Of a DNA stretch of 64,000 bases, positions 25,837 through 33,984 are shown piece by piece. The stretch comes from DATASD01 sp035478835. Its GTDB lineage: Bacteria; Patescibacteriota; Saccharimonadia; Saccharimonadales; UBA4665. The DNA lies in assembly GCA_035478835.1 (NCBI GenBank), contig DATIJH010000002.1, positions 1-64,000 of the forward strand. Direction: 5' to 3'. The position numbers and the translations under genes are program-made. The notes beneath the pieces are model-generated. The model saw nothing but the letters and a program-made list of their open reading frames with translations. It was not told the origin of the DNA and did no database searches. Every line of letters starts with the position of its first letter. Within the stretch, counting starts at the first letter, position 1.

Positions 25837-26478
25837 CTAGTAAAGAATTTCGCCAAAAAGGCGAGTGCGGAAATTGTACAAGCGGAGCAGAACAATAAAG
25901 GCGTGCAGCAGGCCGATGCCGATCAGGAGCGCCTCGCCGATTTGCGCAACCACCTGCGCGGTCGCCGCGGTGCCAAGCAAAATGCTGTGGTCGACGTTCG
26001 AAAGAAATTGTAAGTAGGGCAAGGCTACAACCACCAACGCCACGAGCCCAAGCCCGATAAACAGCCGGATAACGGCGCGAATCAGGAAGTTGCGCTGCAA
26101 GGGGTGTTCCACGTACACTTTGCCGGCGTACTGGATGTTGCGTTCGGCCGCCCGGAAATTCCGTACCGAATACACGCCCCACTCAACCAGGGCATACAAA
26201 ATGCCGCCGGCCAAGCTCCACACCAGCGCAGATGCCAGCACACCCACGACGCTCGAATGGAACAGCGTCAGCAACGGTTGCACCAGCACATTAGTATAGA
26301 AGATCGAGAAATAGCCGTCGTAAATTTCGCTCCACAATGTGCCGGCTTGGACGCTCAAGAGCAGGACGTGCACGGCCATAATCATGATAAGTATAAAAAA
26401 AGATCCAATAAGGCCGGCGATAGAAGGCAGCATTGCCCGCAGCAGCAAACGTTCCGATGCGTCTTGTGTGAGGGCCAT
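25837..26478 (-). CDS. Four-TM membrane protein heading the pentose phosphate operon
   Basis: This is a 213-residue protein. ATG 26478 lies 6 nt downstream of a minus-strand TATAAT (26485-26490), which fixes the start and suggests a leaderless mRNA. It has about four TM helices (residues 15-42, 78-105, 140-162, 180-205). It is a paralogue of 8455-9102, best seen in the second helix and the C-terminal FRTRLFGE. The family is unrecognised. It is the promoter-proximal gene of the pgl-gnd-zwf operon, so its expression is tied to pentose phosphate enzymes, but a metabolic role is not demonstrated. Confidence 0.7.
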   Translation of the reverse strand: MALTQDASERLLLRAMLPSIAGLIGSFFILIMIMAVHVLLLSVQAGTLWSEIYDGYFSIFYTNVLVQPLLTLFHSSVVGVLASALVWSLAGGILYALVEWGVYSVRNFRAAERNIQYAGKVYVEHPLQRNFLIRAVIRLFIGLGLVALVVVALPYLQFLSNVDHSILLGTAATAQVVAQIGEALLIGIGLLHAFIVLLRLYNFRTRLFGEILY

Positions 26479-26484
26479 GGCTAT

Positions 26485-26490
26485 ATTATA
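26485..26490 (-). promoter_or_regulatory. -10 box (TATAAT) of a leaderless transcript, membrane protein-pgl-gnd-zwf operon
   Basis: On the minus strand TATAAT is followed by 6 nt and the ATG at 26478. No convincing -35 hexamer is visible. It is divergent from the promoter at 26548-26553. Confidence 0.6.
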
Positions 26491-26547
26491 CAAGTTTGCT
26501 GCAAAAAATTGTGGATTTTGGCAGGGTGCGGCGCAGGCAACCTCGTG

Positions 26548-26553
26548 TATAAT
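26548..26553 (+). promoter_or_regulatory. -10 box (TATAAT) of a leaderless transcript, CDP-alcohol phosphatidyltransferase
   Basis: TATAAT is followed by 7 nt and ATG 26561, leaving no room for a ribosome-binding site. Confidence 0.6.
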
Positions 26554-26560
26554 CACCAAT

Positions 26561-27151
26561 ATGTTGAGCTTTGCCAAACCCGCCGCCGAAAAGGCGTTAC
26601 AGCCGCTCGGCCGGCTACTCAAAAACGTGAACCCAAACGCGATTACTATGTTTGGCCTGGTGTTCCCGGTAGTATTTTTTGTGCTGATGCTGCATAAACA
26701 ATACGGTTGGGCGATCGTGGCCGTGATATTGAACGGCGTGGACATGCTGGACGGTATGGTAGCGCGGGCGCAGGGCAAAGTGACGGCGTTTGGCGGCTTT
26801 TTGGACTCGACGATCGACCGTTTTGCCGACTTTACGATTTTAGCGGCGTTCGGCTTTGCCGGGCTTGTTGGGTGGAATATTGTGCTGCCGCTGATTATGC
26901 TGGCGTATTTAATAAGTTATATCCGGTCGCGCACCGAACTGGCCGCCAAAGGCAAGCTCGTGGCCAACGTGGGCATTATGGAGCGCACCGAGCGGCTGAT
27001 TGCGGTATGCGCGGCGCTGCTTTTGTATATATGGTTTCCGCACGCGGCGGTTGCCGGACAAAATGTCATCGGCTGCATGTTTATCGTGCTGATCATATTG
27101 TCGATTATTACTGTTGGCCAGCGCGTGGTTTTCGCATACAAGAAGCTGTAG
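26561..27151 (+). CDS. CDP-alcohol phosphatidyltransferase
   Basis: This is a 196-residue membrane protein. It carries the complete CDP-OH signature D-G-x2-A-R-x8-G-x3-D-x3-D as DGMVARAQGK, then GGFLDSTIDR (about residues 65-90), so both metal-binding Asp sets are intact. It has about six TM helices. Enzymes of this class transfer a phosphatidyl group from CDP-diacylglycerol to an alcohol such as glycerol 3-phosphate, inositol phosphate or serine; the motif does not show which. The -10 box 7 nt before ATG 26561 defines the start. Two small membrane proteins follow in the same direction. Confidence 0.92.
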   Translation: MLSFAKPAAEKALQPLGRLLKNVNPNAITMFGLVFPVVFFVLMLHKQYGWAIVAVILNGVDMLDGMVARAQGKVTAFGGFLDSTIDRFADFTILAAFGFAGLVGWNIVLPLIMLAYLISYIRSRTELAAKGKLVANVGIMERTERLIAVCAALLLYIWFPHAAVAGQNVIGCMFIVLIILSIITVGQRVVFAYKKL

Positions 27152-27205
27152 TAATCCCGGGCGGCGTTGCCGAAACCGCGGAATACGGTTATGCTAAAGG
27201 CAAGC

Positions 27206-27454
27206 ATGGAACATCGCGCCCACTCCCCAAAATTGCCTGATCATCCAGCGTTTATTCCGCCGCCAGACGCGCGTGTGGTGCTGCATGTGTTTGGCGGCTT
27301 GCTCATGACGGCCATCATTTTGGTGAGCTGCTTTGGAATGTATGCCTGGCAACATGCCAAATTAACCCATTTGCAGGCCACGACGCGGAGCTTGCAGACG
27401 CAGGCGCAAAATTTGCAGCGGCAGATATCGGCTAACAAAGATTTAAAGCAATAA
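27206..27454 (+). CDS. Small bitopic membrane protein with coiled coil
   Basis: This is an 82-residue protein. ATG 27206 has AAAGG 5 nt upstream; upstream in-frame ATGs at 27191 and 27167 are alternatives. A Pro-rich cytoplasmic start precedes one TM helix (about residues 25-48, VLHVFGGLLMTAIILVSCFG) and a Gln-rich coiled coil (LTHLQATTRSLQTQAQNLQR). The topology resembles small division or envelope scaffold proteins such as FtsB/FtsL, but there is no sequence evidence for that role. The next gene begins 1 nt after its stop and also has a TM helix plus coiled coil, so the two may pair. Confidence 0.6.
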   Translation: MEHRAHSPKLPDHPAFIPPPDARVVLHVFGGLLMTAIILVSCFGMYAWQHAKLTHLQATTRSLQTQAQNLQRQISANKDLKQ

Positions 27455-27455
27455 C

Positions 27456-28250
27456 ATGGCCAAGTCCCAGAAATACCACGAATTCTACGAAGATCCGGAG
27501 CTGGACATGGATGCTGCTTTTCATACGCGCTACGCACACGCGTACGTGGGCTTTTATGTGCTCGCGGTAGTGTGGCTGGCGTTGCTCGGCGCGGTGTACA
27601 CCTGGCAGCACGAGCTGGTCCGCAGTGAAGTCGGCCGTATGCGATCGGCGCAAACACAGGTGAGCGCTCTAAATCAACAGCTTACTGCCATAAACGCCGG
27701 CGCCGCGCCGCAGGCACAACCCGCCGCCAATATTTCTACCGCTACCTGGAAATCGTACTGTGATGTCGTACATGGGCAATGTTTTAAATATCCGGCCGAT
27801 TGGCAGCTGAGCGTTACGCCAAACCTCACCGACCAAGCGTCGCATATGGTTGTTACGAGCCCGGGCAATACCATGCGGCTTACCTATACGAATCCAGATC
27901 AGCAAGGGAGTTTTTGGGCGCAGTTCCGCTGGCAGGTCGCTGCCGATGTGCCGGGCGCGCCAGATCTCAAAATTATTGGCGGATATTTCTTGAACGGCAG
28001 CGCCTCTTATCAGCCAATGTATGCAGTGGTAAACGTGGCCGCCATTGCCGGGCACACGCCAAACGCGGCGAGCCCACTGATGCTGCAAAGTGCGCCGCGT
28101 TTTGCGGATGCCAGCGGGCGGGCGATTACTTTTGCGCTCAAAAGCAGCAGCGCGAACCTTACTACCACGGTACGCGCCGACGCCTGGTTCCTTACGCCCG
28201 ATGGCCAAACAGCCTTGGCAATCATGCAGACGCTTTTGGCCAAAAAGTAA
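27456..28250 (+). CDS. Membrane-anchored protein with coiled coil and FKYPxxW extracytoplasmic domain
   Basis: This is a 264-residue protein. An acidic cytoplasmic N-terminus (FYEDPELDMDAAF) is followed by a TM helix (about 28-50), a short coiled coil (RSAQTQVSALNQQLTAI) and a ~165-residue extracytoplasmic domain. The domain starts with paired Cys (WKSYCDVVHGQCFKYPADWQ), perhaps a disulfide. The motif FKYPADW recurs as FKYPSAW in the pilin-like protein at 49275-50015, which also has Cys nearby, so both share a PsbP-like secreted domain. It is in an operon with the coiled-coil protein before it and ends just before a terminator. Confidence 0.6.
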   Translation: MAKSQKYHEFYEDPELDMDAAFHTRYAHAYVGFYVLAVVWLALLGAVYTWQHELVRSEVGRMRSAQTQVSALNQQLTAINAGAAPQAQPAANISTATWKSYCDVVHGQCFKYPADWQLSVTPNLTDQASHMVVTSPGNTMRLTYTNPDQQGSFWAQFRWQVAADVPGAPDLKIIGGYFLNGSASYQPMYAVVNVAAIAGHTPNAASPLMLQSAPRFADASGRAITFALKSSSANLTTTVRADAWFLTPDGQTALAIMQTLLAKK

Positions 28251-28259
28251 GCCTCAAGC

Positions 28260-28283
28260 GGTGTTTTGCAAAAAACACCTTTT
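28260..28283 (+). terminator. Rho-independent terminator before pyk
   Basis: GGTGTTTT (28260-28267), loop GCAA, AAAACACC (28272-28279), then TTTT. An 8-bp perfect stem ends the 26561-28250 operon. Confidence 0.75.
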
Positions 28284-28294
28284 CACCGTATAAT
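28266..28294 (+). promoter_or_regulatory. Promoter of pyk overlapping the preceding terminator
   Basis: TTGCAA (28266-28271), a 17 nt spacer and TATAAT (28289-28294). The -35 box lies inside the terminator hairpin. The pyk ATG is 28 nt further, after an AAAAAGGAAA ribosome-binding site. Confidence 0.6.
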
Positions 28295-28322
28295 AATCAT
28301 CAAATCTCAAAAAGGAAATCTC

Positions 28323-29759
28323 ATGCATTTTACAGATATCGCACCATCGGTGCCGGTCGGCTCATTTAAGCGGACGAAAATTATCGCCACTATTGGGCCG
28401 GCAACCGACAATCCGGAAATGGTCGAGCAGCTCATCGCCGCCGGTGTGAACGGCATTCGCCTGAACTTTAGCCACGGCACGCGCGAAGAGCACTTGGCGC
28501 GCATTCCGTGGGTGCGTAAAGCCAGCGAAAAACAGGGCAAACCGGTGGCGGTTATCCAGGATTTACAGGGGCCAAAGGTGCGCCTTGGCGATTTTGAGGG
28601 CATTATTACCGTGAAGGCCGGGGACGAGCTGAGCTTTTTATACCAAGCAGATTATGTAAAAACCGGGCACATTCCAATGCAATACGACCTCAGCAAAAAG
28701 GTCAAAAAGGGCGAGCGGCTGTACTTGTTTGACGGCAAGGTGCGCACCACTATTACGCGCGTCGGCCATGACGGCGTGGTGCACGCGCTGGCCGACAACG
28801 ACGGCATTTTGATCAAGCGCAAAGGCATGAACTTGCCCGACACTGACTTTCAGGGTGACATTTTGACGCCGAAAGATCTGGCGGATATCGAAGCCGGCGC
28901 CGGCCAGGACATCGACTACGTGGCGATCAGTTTTGTGCAGACTGCGGCTGACATCGAAAACCTGCGGGAACTTTTGCAAAAGCAGGGCAGCACGGCCAAG
29001 ATCATTGCCAAAATCGAGACCAAAGCCGGCGTGGATAATATTGAGTCGATCGTGCAGGCGGCCGATGCCATTATGGTGGCGCGCGGCGACTTAGCAGTGG
29101 AGACGCCGGCAGAATCCGTGCCGGTGGTGCAGCGCCAGATTATCGGTCTCGGCCAAAAATACGCCAAGCCAACAATTGTGGCGACGCAAATGCTGCTGAG
29201 CATGGTCGACATGCCGGAGCCAACGCGCGCCGAGGTCTCGGATGTCGCCACGGCTGTGTTCATCGGCGCCGACTGCGTGATGCTCAGCGACGAAACCGCC
29301 ATGGGTAAATATCCGGTAGAAACCGTCAAAACCATGAAGCGCGTCGTGCTATACGCCGAGCAGCACCCACCGCTCAAAGCCACGTATCCGTTCGAGCGCG
29401 AGCACACCATGCGTCATGCCATCTCGAGTAGCGTTATCAACCTGGCCGAAAACATCGACGCCCGCGCCATCGTTGCTGAAACCAAATCCGGCGCCACGGC
29501 TCTGCAGATCGCTTCGCAGCGACCAGACACAGCGTTAATTGCCGTCACGAGCGAGATTCGCACCGCGCAACAGCTGGCACTAGTGTACGACGTAAAAAGT
29601 TACGTGCGCCCCGACGACCCGCAGGCGGCCATCAAGCTTACAGAATGGCTGCGCCAGAATGACGTCTTGGCGATTGGCGACGTGGTGGTGATGGTCTCAG
29701 GCCGCTACCCCGGCAAAACCGGCGCCACCGACACTATTAAAGTCCGCGCTCTTGAGTAG
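28323..29759 (+). CDS. pyk: Pyruvate kinase
   Basis: This is a 478-residue protein. ATG 28323 follows AAAGGAAA with good spacing. It transfers phosphate from phosphoenolpyruvate to ADP, the last step of glycolysis. Motifs are KIIATIGPATDNPEMVEQLI and IRLNFSHGT near the start, the catalytic Lys and metal Glu in KIIAKIETKAGVDNI, MVARGDLAVE, and the K+-linked MLSDETAMGKYPVETVK. The C-terminal domain (SATALQI-type GATALQIASQRPDTALIAV) is complete. It is monocistronic with its own promoter and close to pgk and tpiA. Confidence 0.97.
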   Translation: MHFTDIAPSVPVGSFKRTKIIATIGPATDNPEMVEQLIAAGVNGIRLNFSHGTREEHLARIPWVRKASEKQGKPVAVIQDLQGPKVRLGDFEGIITVKAGDELSFLYQADYVKTGHIPMQYDLSKKVKKGERLYLFDGKVRTTITRVGHDGVVHALADNDGILIKRKGMNLPDTDFQGDILTPKDLADIEAGAGQDIDYVAISFVQTAADIENLRELLQKQGSTAKIIAKIETKAGVDNIESIVQAADAIMVARGDLAVETPAESVPVVQRQIIGLGQKYAKPTIVATQMLLSMVDMPEPTRAEVSDVATAVFIGADCVMLSDETAMGKYPVETVKTMKRVVLYAEQHPPLKATYPFEREHTMRHAISSSVINLAENIDARAIVAETKSGATALQIASQRPDTALIAVTSEIRTAQQLALVYDVKSYVRPDDPQAAIKLTEWLRQNDVLAIGDVVVMVSGRYPGKTGATDTIKVRALE

Positions 29760-29765
29760 CTTACT

Positions 29766-30764
29766 CTAGCTGCAAGGCGCGAGGGTGGTCATCATGTCGG
29801 CCACGTATGTGCCGGTTCCGGGCGCAAGGTCGTTAAAGCGTGCAGTAACTGCGGCGACCTTGAAGTCCAAAATGGGCGACTGTCCGTACGCGCATTTTTT
29901 CTTATCGTTCTGGTCGCTGCCCGGCTGCAGTATGTCGCCGCCAACTACTGCCTCATCTTCTGCGGCGCTCGTTGCTCCATAACGGTCGGCGGTTATGCCA
30001 CGCCAGGCAATATCGCTGGTGGAGTAATCGTAGGAAAACTCGGGAGGGTTGACCGCCATAAAGTTTGGATCGCCAAATTTCGCATTCGTACCGCAATGTT
30101 CTACTGCCGAGGCGCTCGCAACAGCATGCGTTAATTCGTGCCCGATATTTTTGGTTGCGCCGTGGGCAAAGGTTATTTTTTGAGTAATAGGGTTGTATCC
30201 GCCATCGCCGCCGCTGGCGCCCAGTTCGGTGTCGGCGCCAAGTTCGATGCCGTTCACCCCAGCCGCCTTAACAAGTTCAATCGGGAAGGAGGCTATGGCA
30301 TTTTCTAGGTCAATGGCGTCTTTGGTGGTTGATGGTTGTTCGGACGGGCTGGTAACGGGAAAACCGTACTCTTTGATAGTAAAAGCGCTGAGTTGTTTGA
30401 CCGCCGCGCTGGGGCTTGTATTGGGATAGATGGTGGGCAGGTCTTCTGGCCGCGGCAGATGAACATTGAGTTCGGCGGCGTGGGCTGCGGCATCACTTTT
30501 ATTGAGTTGCCCACGGCGAGCGGGGCTAAAATCTTCTTGTAGGCGTTGTATCGTGGCGTCCACTTGCTGCCATGGCAAAACGTTGCAGTCGGCGATTGCC
30601 GAGCCGTCGGGTGTGCCGGTCATTTCGTAGAGGTCCCAAACCTTGGTGCCTAAATCGGCAAGGCCTATGGCGGCAGTATCTATGCTTACGCCGCCTATCA
30701 GCCCGGCGACGACCAATGCGCCACTAATAATCCGATTCTGGTTCAAGCCCAACAACTCACTCAT
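29766..30764 (-). CDS. Secreted or anchored zincin-like metalloprotease (HELTH)
   Basis: This is a 332-residue protein. A hydrophobic N-terminal segment (ISGALVVAGLIGGVSI) could be a signal or anchor. The C-terminal half has a zinc site NIGHELTHAVAS (about residues 206-217) and a downstream Glu-rich TSAAEDEAVVGGD that could supply the third ligand. Four Cys occur (ADCNV, EHCGT, KKCAYG and the penultimate residue), perhaps two disulfides outside the cell. No peptidase family could be named. The minus-strand sequence TATTAT lies 7 nt before the ATG, again leaderless-like. It converges on pyk with a 6 nt gap. Host-protein or cell-wall cleavage would be speculation. Confidence 0.6.
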   Translation of the reverse strand: MSELLGLNQNRIISGALVVAGLIGGVSIDTAAIGLADLGTKVWDLYEMTGTPDGSAIADCNVLPWQQVDATIQRLQEDFSPARRGQLNKSDAAAHAAELNVHLPRPEDLPTIYPNTSPSAAVKQLSAFTIKEYGFPVTSPSEQPSTTKDAIDLENAIASFPIELVKAAGVNGIELGADTELGASGGDGGYNPITQKITFAHGATKNIGHELTHAVASASAVEHCGTNAKFGDPNFMAVNPPEFSYDYSTSDIAWRGITADRYGATSAAEDEAVVGGDILQPGSDQNDKKKCAYGQSPILDFKVAAVTARFNDLAPGTGTYVADMMTTLAPCS

Positions 30765-30825
30765 TTGAATAATAATACCATAAAAATGTTAAAAAAGCAA
30801 ATATAAAAAACGGTAATGGTTGTAT

Positions 30826-30831
30826 TATAAT
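30826..30831 (+). promoter_or_regulatory. -10 box of pgk
   Basis: TATAAT at 30826-30831, 21 nt before pgk ATG. The leader contains AAGGGGG (30842-30848), an unusual G-run ribosome-binding site shared with the peptide gene at 17645. Confidence 0.6.
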
Positions 30832-30852
30832 AGATGGCAATAAGGGGGCGGG

Positions 30853-32142
30853 ATGTTCACAAAAAAGACGATTCACGATGTTGAGCTGGAGGGCAAGCGC
30901 GTGCTGCTGCGCGCCGATTACAACGTGCCGCTTGACGACAAGGGTGAAATCGCCGATGACTACCGCATTCAGCAATCACTCGAGACGGTACGCGCGCTGC
31001 TCGATAAGAATGTAAAGCTGGTGATTTGCTCGCATCTGGGCCGACCGGCCGGCAAGGTTGACGCCAAGCTGAGCCTGGCACCGGTGGCCAAGCGGCTCAG
31101 CCAACTGCTCGAGCGGCCAGTGACTATGGCAAAGGATTGTGTTGGGCCGGAAGTCGAAAAACAGGCAAAAGCGCTCAAGGCCGGGCAGGTTTTGCTGCTC
31201 GAGAACCTGCGTTTTCACCCCGAAGAAGAGAATAATGACGACGGCTTTGCCGCGAAGCTCGCCAAAATGGCCGACTTATTTGTGCAGGACGGTTTTGGTG
31301 TGGTCCACCGGGCGCACGCCAGTACCGACGCCATTACTCATCACTTGCCGGCGGTGGCAGGCTTGCTGCTTGCGCGCGAAGTCGACACCATTACGAATGT
31401 CATGGAAAACCCCAAGCGTCCCTTAGTGGCCATCGTGGGCGGCGCCAAGATTTCGGACAAAATTGACGTGCTCAACCGGTTTATAGAAATTGCTGATCTG
31501 GTAGCCGTGGGCGGCGCCATGGCTAACACGTTTTTGGACGCCAAGGGCATAAAAGTGGGCAAGAGTTTGGTGGATCAGGACGATCTCGGCCTAGCGCGCG
31601 ACGTCATGCAAAAAGCGGCCGAGAAGTCTAAAAACCAACACTTTGTGTTCTATTTACCGCAAGACGGCGTGGTGGCGACTGCGCTCGATAAAACGGCGGC
31701 GACACGAATTGTGGATTGGGATGCGCATGTGATTGCCGACATCGAAAATTACCCTAAGCAGCCCTCGAATCGCACTCGCACTATTGATGAGAACGAGATG
31801 ATCCTGGACATCGGGCCGTTCTCCGGCGCGTTCATCGCCGGCAGCTTGCAAAACGCCGAAACGGTGATCTGGAACGGCACGATGGGCGTCACCGAAACGC
31901 CGGCTATTACCGGGCCGGTTGGGCCGTTCGCACACGGAACAGAGCTGATCGTAGAAGCGATGCTGGGCGATTGGGGCCACAAGCCCTACAGCCTGGTCGG
32001 CGGCGGCGACACCGTGGCGTATGTTGAGGAGCGCAAGCTCGTGCAATCATTTAATCATGTGTCAACGGGCGGCGGTGCGAGTCTGGAGCTCATGGCCGGC
32101 CGCAAATTGCCCGGCGTAGAAGCCTTGCAAAATAAAGACTGA
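30853..32142 (+). CDS. pgk: Phosphoglycerate kinase
   Basis: This is a 429-residue protein. It makes ATP from 1,3-bisphosphoglycerate. Motifs are KRVLLRADYNVPLDDKGEI with the substrate-binding Arg, SHLGRPAGKVD, ENLRFHPEE, the hinge region PLVAIVGGAKISDKIDVL, the nucleotide-binding WNGTMGVTE and VGGGDTVAYVE, and the C-terminal FNHVSTGGGASLELMAGRKL. All the usual parts are present. The stop codon is TGA, which shows that TGA is not read as an amino acid here. Confidence 0.97.
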   Translation: MFTKKTIHDVELEGKRVLLRADYNVPLDDKGEIADDYRIQQSLETVRALLDKNVKLVICSHLGRPAGKVDAKLSLAPVAKRLSQLLERPVTMAKDCVGPEVEKQAKALKAGQVLLLENLRFHPEEENNDDGFAAKLAKMADLFVQDGFGVVHRAHASTDAITHHLPAVAGLLLAREVDTITNVMENPKRPLVAIVGGAKISDKIDVLNRFIEIADLVAVGGAMANTFLDAKGIKVGKSLVDQDDLGLARDVMQKAAEKSKNQHFVFYLPQDGVVATALDKTAATRIVDWDAHVIADIENYPKQPSNRTRTIDENEMILDIGPFSGAFIAGSLQNAETVIWNGTMGVTETPAITGPVGPFAHGTELIVEAMLGDWGHKPYSLVGGGDTVAYVEERKLVQSFNHVSTGGGASLELMAGRKLPGVEALQNKD

Positions 32143-32149
32143 AATACTT

Positions 32150-32389
32150 TTATCCGTCATTTTCTTTGTTGATTGCACAGCCACTTGTATCTGTACAACC
32201 ACGCTGGCACAAGCCGGTATGAGTGCACCACATAGCGGCCTTTAAGTCGCGAGGTGTCTCGTTATCACCTAATTCCGTTTGTTGCAGTAGTTGCTTACCG
32301 ATGTCGGGAGCGAGCTGTAATGGCAATTGTGAATCTGGATGCATGCCGCGCGCATCGATTACCTCTAGCGGTAGTATAAGTGTTTCCAT
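32150..32389 (-). CDS. Possible small Cys-rich peptide between pgk and tpiA
   Basis: This is a 79-codon frame on the opposite strand in the otherwise empty 321 nt pgk-tpiA gap. The N-terminal part is acidic and Leu/Pro-rich (ETLILPLEVIDARG, DSQLPLQLAPDIGKQLL). The C-terminal part has four regularly spaced Cys (CTHTGLC, QRG, CTDTSGC; C-x5-C-x3-C-x5-C) and then an acidic tail. A leader-like first half and Cys/Thr-rich end would fit a modified-peptide precursor or small secreted protein, but no modifying gene is adjacent. Its promoter is weak by eye (TATGGT 12 nt upstream), so it may not be expressed. Confidence 0.35.
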   Translation of the reverse strand: METLILPLEVIDARGMHPDSQLPLQLAPDIGKQLLQQTELGDNETPRDLKAAMWCTHTGLCQRGCTDTSGCAINKENDG

Positions 32390-32463
32390 GCATGCGACGA
32401 TACCATATCGGTCAAGATTTGTTTACAACATGTGCTACACTAGAAAAGGTTAAGCTTATAAAA

Positions 32464-33255
32464 ATGACTAAGATATTGCTTGTTGCTAACTGGAAAATGC
32501 ACCTGAACGCGTCGCAGGCCAGTTTGCTTGTCCATCGGTTGCAGGAGCGCGTGCGTATTCACCGCAATATTGAGGTTGTGCTGGCGCCGTCGCTGCTCAC
32601 GCTGCAGCCAATGAGCATGCAGATCGACCGGCGCAAGTTCCGGCTCGCCGCTCAAAATGCTTTTTATAAGGACGAAGGCGCTTACACTGGTGAAATCTCG
32701 TTTACCATGCTGCGCGACCTGGTGCATTATGTGATTGTGGGGCATTCTGAGCGCCGCATTTACTTTGGTGAAACGCTTGAAACGGTGCGCGATAAAGTCC
32801 AGGCTGCCGTGCGTAACGACATTTCGCCGATTTTATGCGTGGGCGAAACCCAAGAAGAGCGCAAGGCCGGCGAAACCAAGCAAGTCCTGCACGACCAAGT
32901 CACGACCGCGCTCAGCAATCTGACGTCCGACGAAATCGCCAATGTAGTTATTGCGTACGAGCCGGTCTGGGCCATTAGCACCTTTGGCGGCGAGCTCGCC
33001 AAACCGCACGAGGTCGCCGAAGCCATGCAGTGTATCCGGCACCACGTCGCCGAGCTGTACGGCGCCAAAGCCGCCAAGCAATTGCGCGTTTTGTATGGCG
33101 GCAGTGTGGACGAGCAAATCGTGCGCGGCTATCTGGAACTCGAGGACTGCGACGGCGCCCTGGTTGGCGCAGCCAGTCTCAACCCGTACAAGTTTGCCGG
33201 TATCGTGGACGCCGCCTACCGCCTACAACACGAACAAACAGATGAAGACGAATAA
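32464..33255 (+). CDS. tpiA: Triosephosphate isomerase
   Basis: This is a 263-residue protein; ATG 32464 follows AAAAGG. It interconverts dihydroxyacetone phosphate and glyceraldehyde 3-phosphate. Motifs are LLVANWKMHLN with the catalytic Lys, IVGHSERRIYFGE with the catalytic His, AYEPVWAIST with the catalytic Glu, and the phosphate-binding LYGGSVDE and GALVGAASLNPYKF. The last residues (EQTDEDE) overlap the next gene by 14 nt. It follows pgk in the same direction but has its own upstream region. Confidence 0.97.
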   Translation: MTKILLVANWKMHLNASQASLLVHRLQERVRIHRNIEVVLAPSLLTLQPMSMQIDRRKFRLAAQNAFYKDEGAYTGEISFTMLRDLVHYVIVGHSERRIYFGETLETVRDKVQAAVRNDISPILCVGETQEERKAGETKQVLHDQVTTALSNLTSDEIANVVIAYEPVWAISTFGGELAKPHEVAEAMQCIRHHVAELYGAKAAKQLRVLYGGSVDEQIVRGYLELEDCDGALVGAASLNPYKFAGIVDAAYRLQHEQTDEDE

Positions 33256-33967
33256 ACCAAAATCTGCGAGCCATACATCCGGCCATAACCACGCGAGCCG
33301 CCCCGGTAAAGTATTTGACGTGGCCCGGCCCGGCAAAACTGCGCCGAGTTCAACCACGCGTCCGCTGATCGTAACCGATCGGCCGATGGTCAAAGATCCG
33401 ATGATGTCGCCGGACGAAAGCAGCGTGCCTGCGCCCGTCGCCAACGATCCGGTCAAACCGGCCATCCACCGGATTGGGGTGAATGTGCAGCCGCCGAGTA
33501 CTGCCGGTATAGATTCGCCGCCAACACCTCTCCTCCCGGCGCACTTCGACGATGAACCTGCGCCCGCTGCCGAGCCCACTGCATCCACTGCCGAACGCGA
33601 GCCATATGACCCGCTGCCGTCTGCCGGCTCGCCGTCTGAGCCTTCAGCGCCGCTTGCAACGCCGCCCGTGCCGAACGCAATGCCAAGTATTGCGAGTGAG
33701 CCGCCCGTGCCGTCACCTGTCGCCGCCCCACCGCAAACGATCAACCAAGCCCCGCCGGAGTCGCACCAACAGGCTCCTACGCCTAGCAGCCAAGATCAAG
33801 GGCCGTTAGTGGACGTCGCCGCCCGCAACCGTGCGTCGTCAATGCGCTTGGCAGTCGTTGGCGCGATTCTCATTATTGTCGTGGCGATCGGATGCGCCGA
33901 TGCCATGCTCGACGCCGGCGCACTGCAGCTGCATGGCGTCCCGCACACGCATTTCTTTAAGCAGTAG
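33242..33967 (+). CDS. Pro/Ala-rich tail-anchored membrane protein
   Basis: This is a 241-residue protein starting 14 nt inside tpiA. About 190 residues are disordered and rich in Pro, Ala and Ser, with a basic beginning (KTNKPKSASHTSGHNHASR). One TM helix near the C-terminus (about residues 203-226, LAVVGAILIIVVAIGCADAML) is followed by ~15 residues ending in HTHFFKQ. The topology suggests a long cytoplasmic tail anchored from the C-terminal end. Function is unknown. Overlap with tpiA implies co-translation. Confidence 0.6.
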   Translation: MKTNKPKSASHTSGHNHASRPGKVFDVARPGKTAPSSTTRPLIVTDRPMVKDPMMSPDESSVPAPVANDPVKPAIHRIGVNVQPPSTAGIDSPPTPLLPAHFDDEPAPAAEPTASTAEREPYDPLPSAGSPSEPSAPLATPPVPNAMPSIASEPPVPSPVAAPPQTINQAPPESHQQAPTPSSQDQGPLVDVAARNRASSMRLAVVGAILIIVVAIGCADAMLDAGALQLHGVPHTHFFKQ

Positions 33968-33984
33968 CGCGAAAGTCTCAGTTA

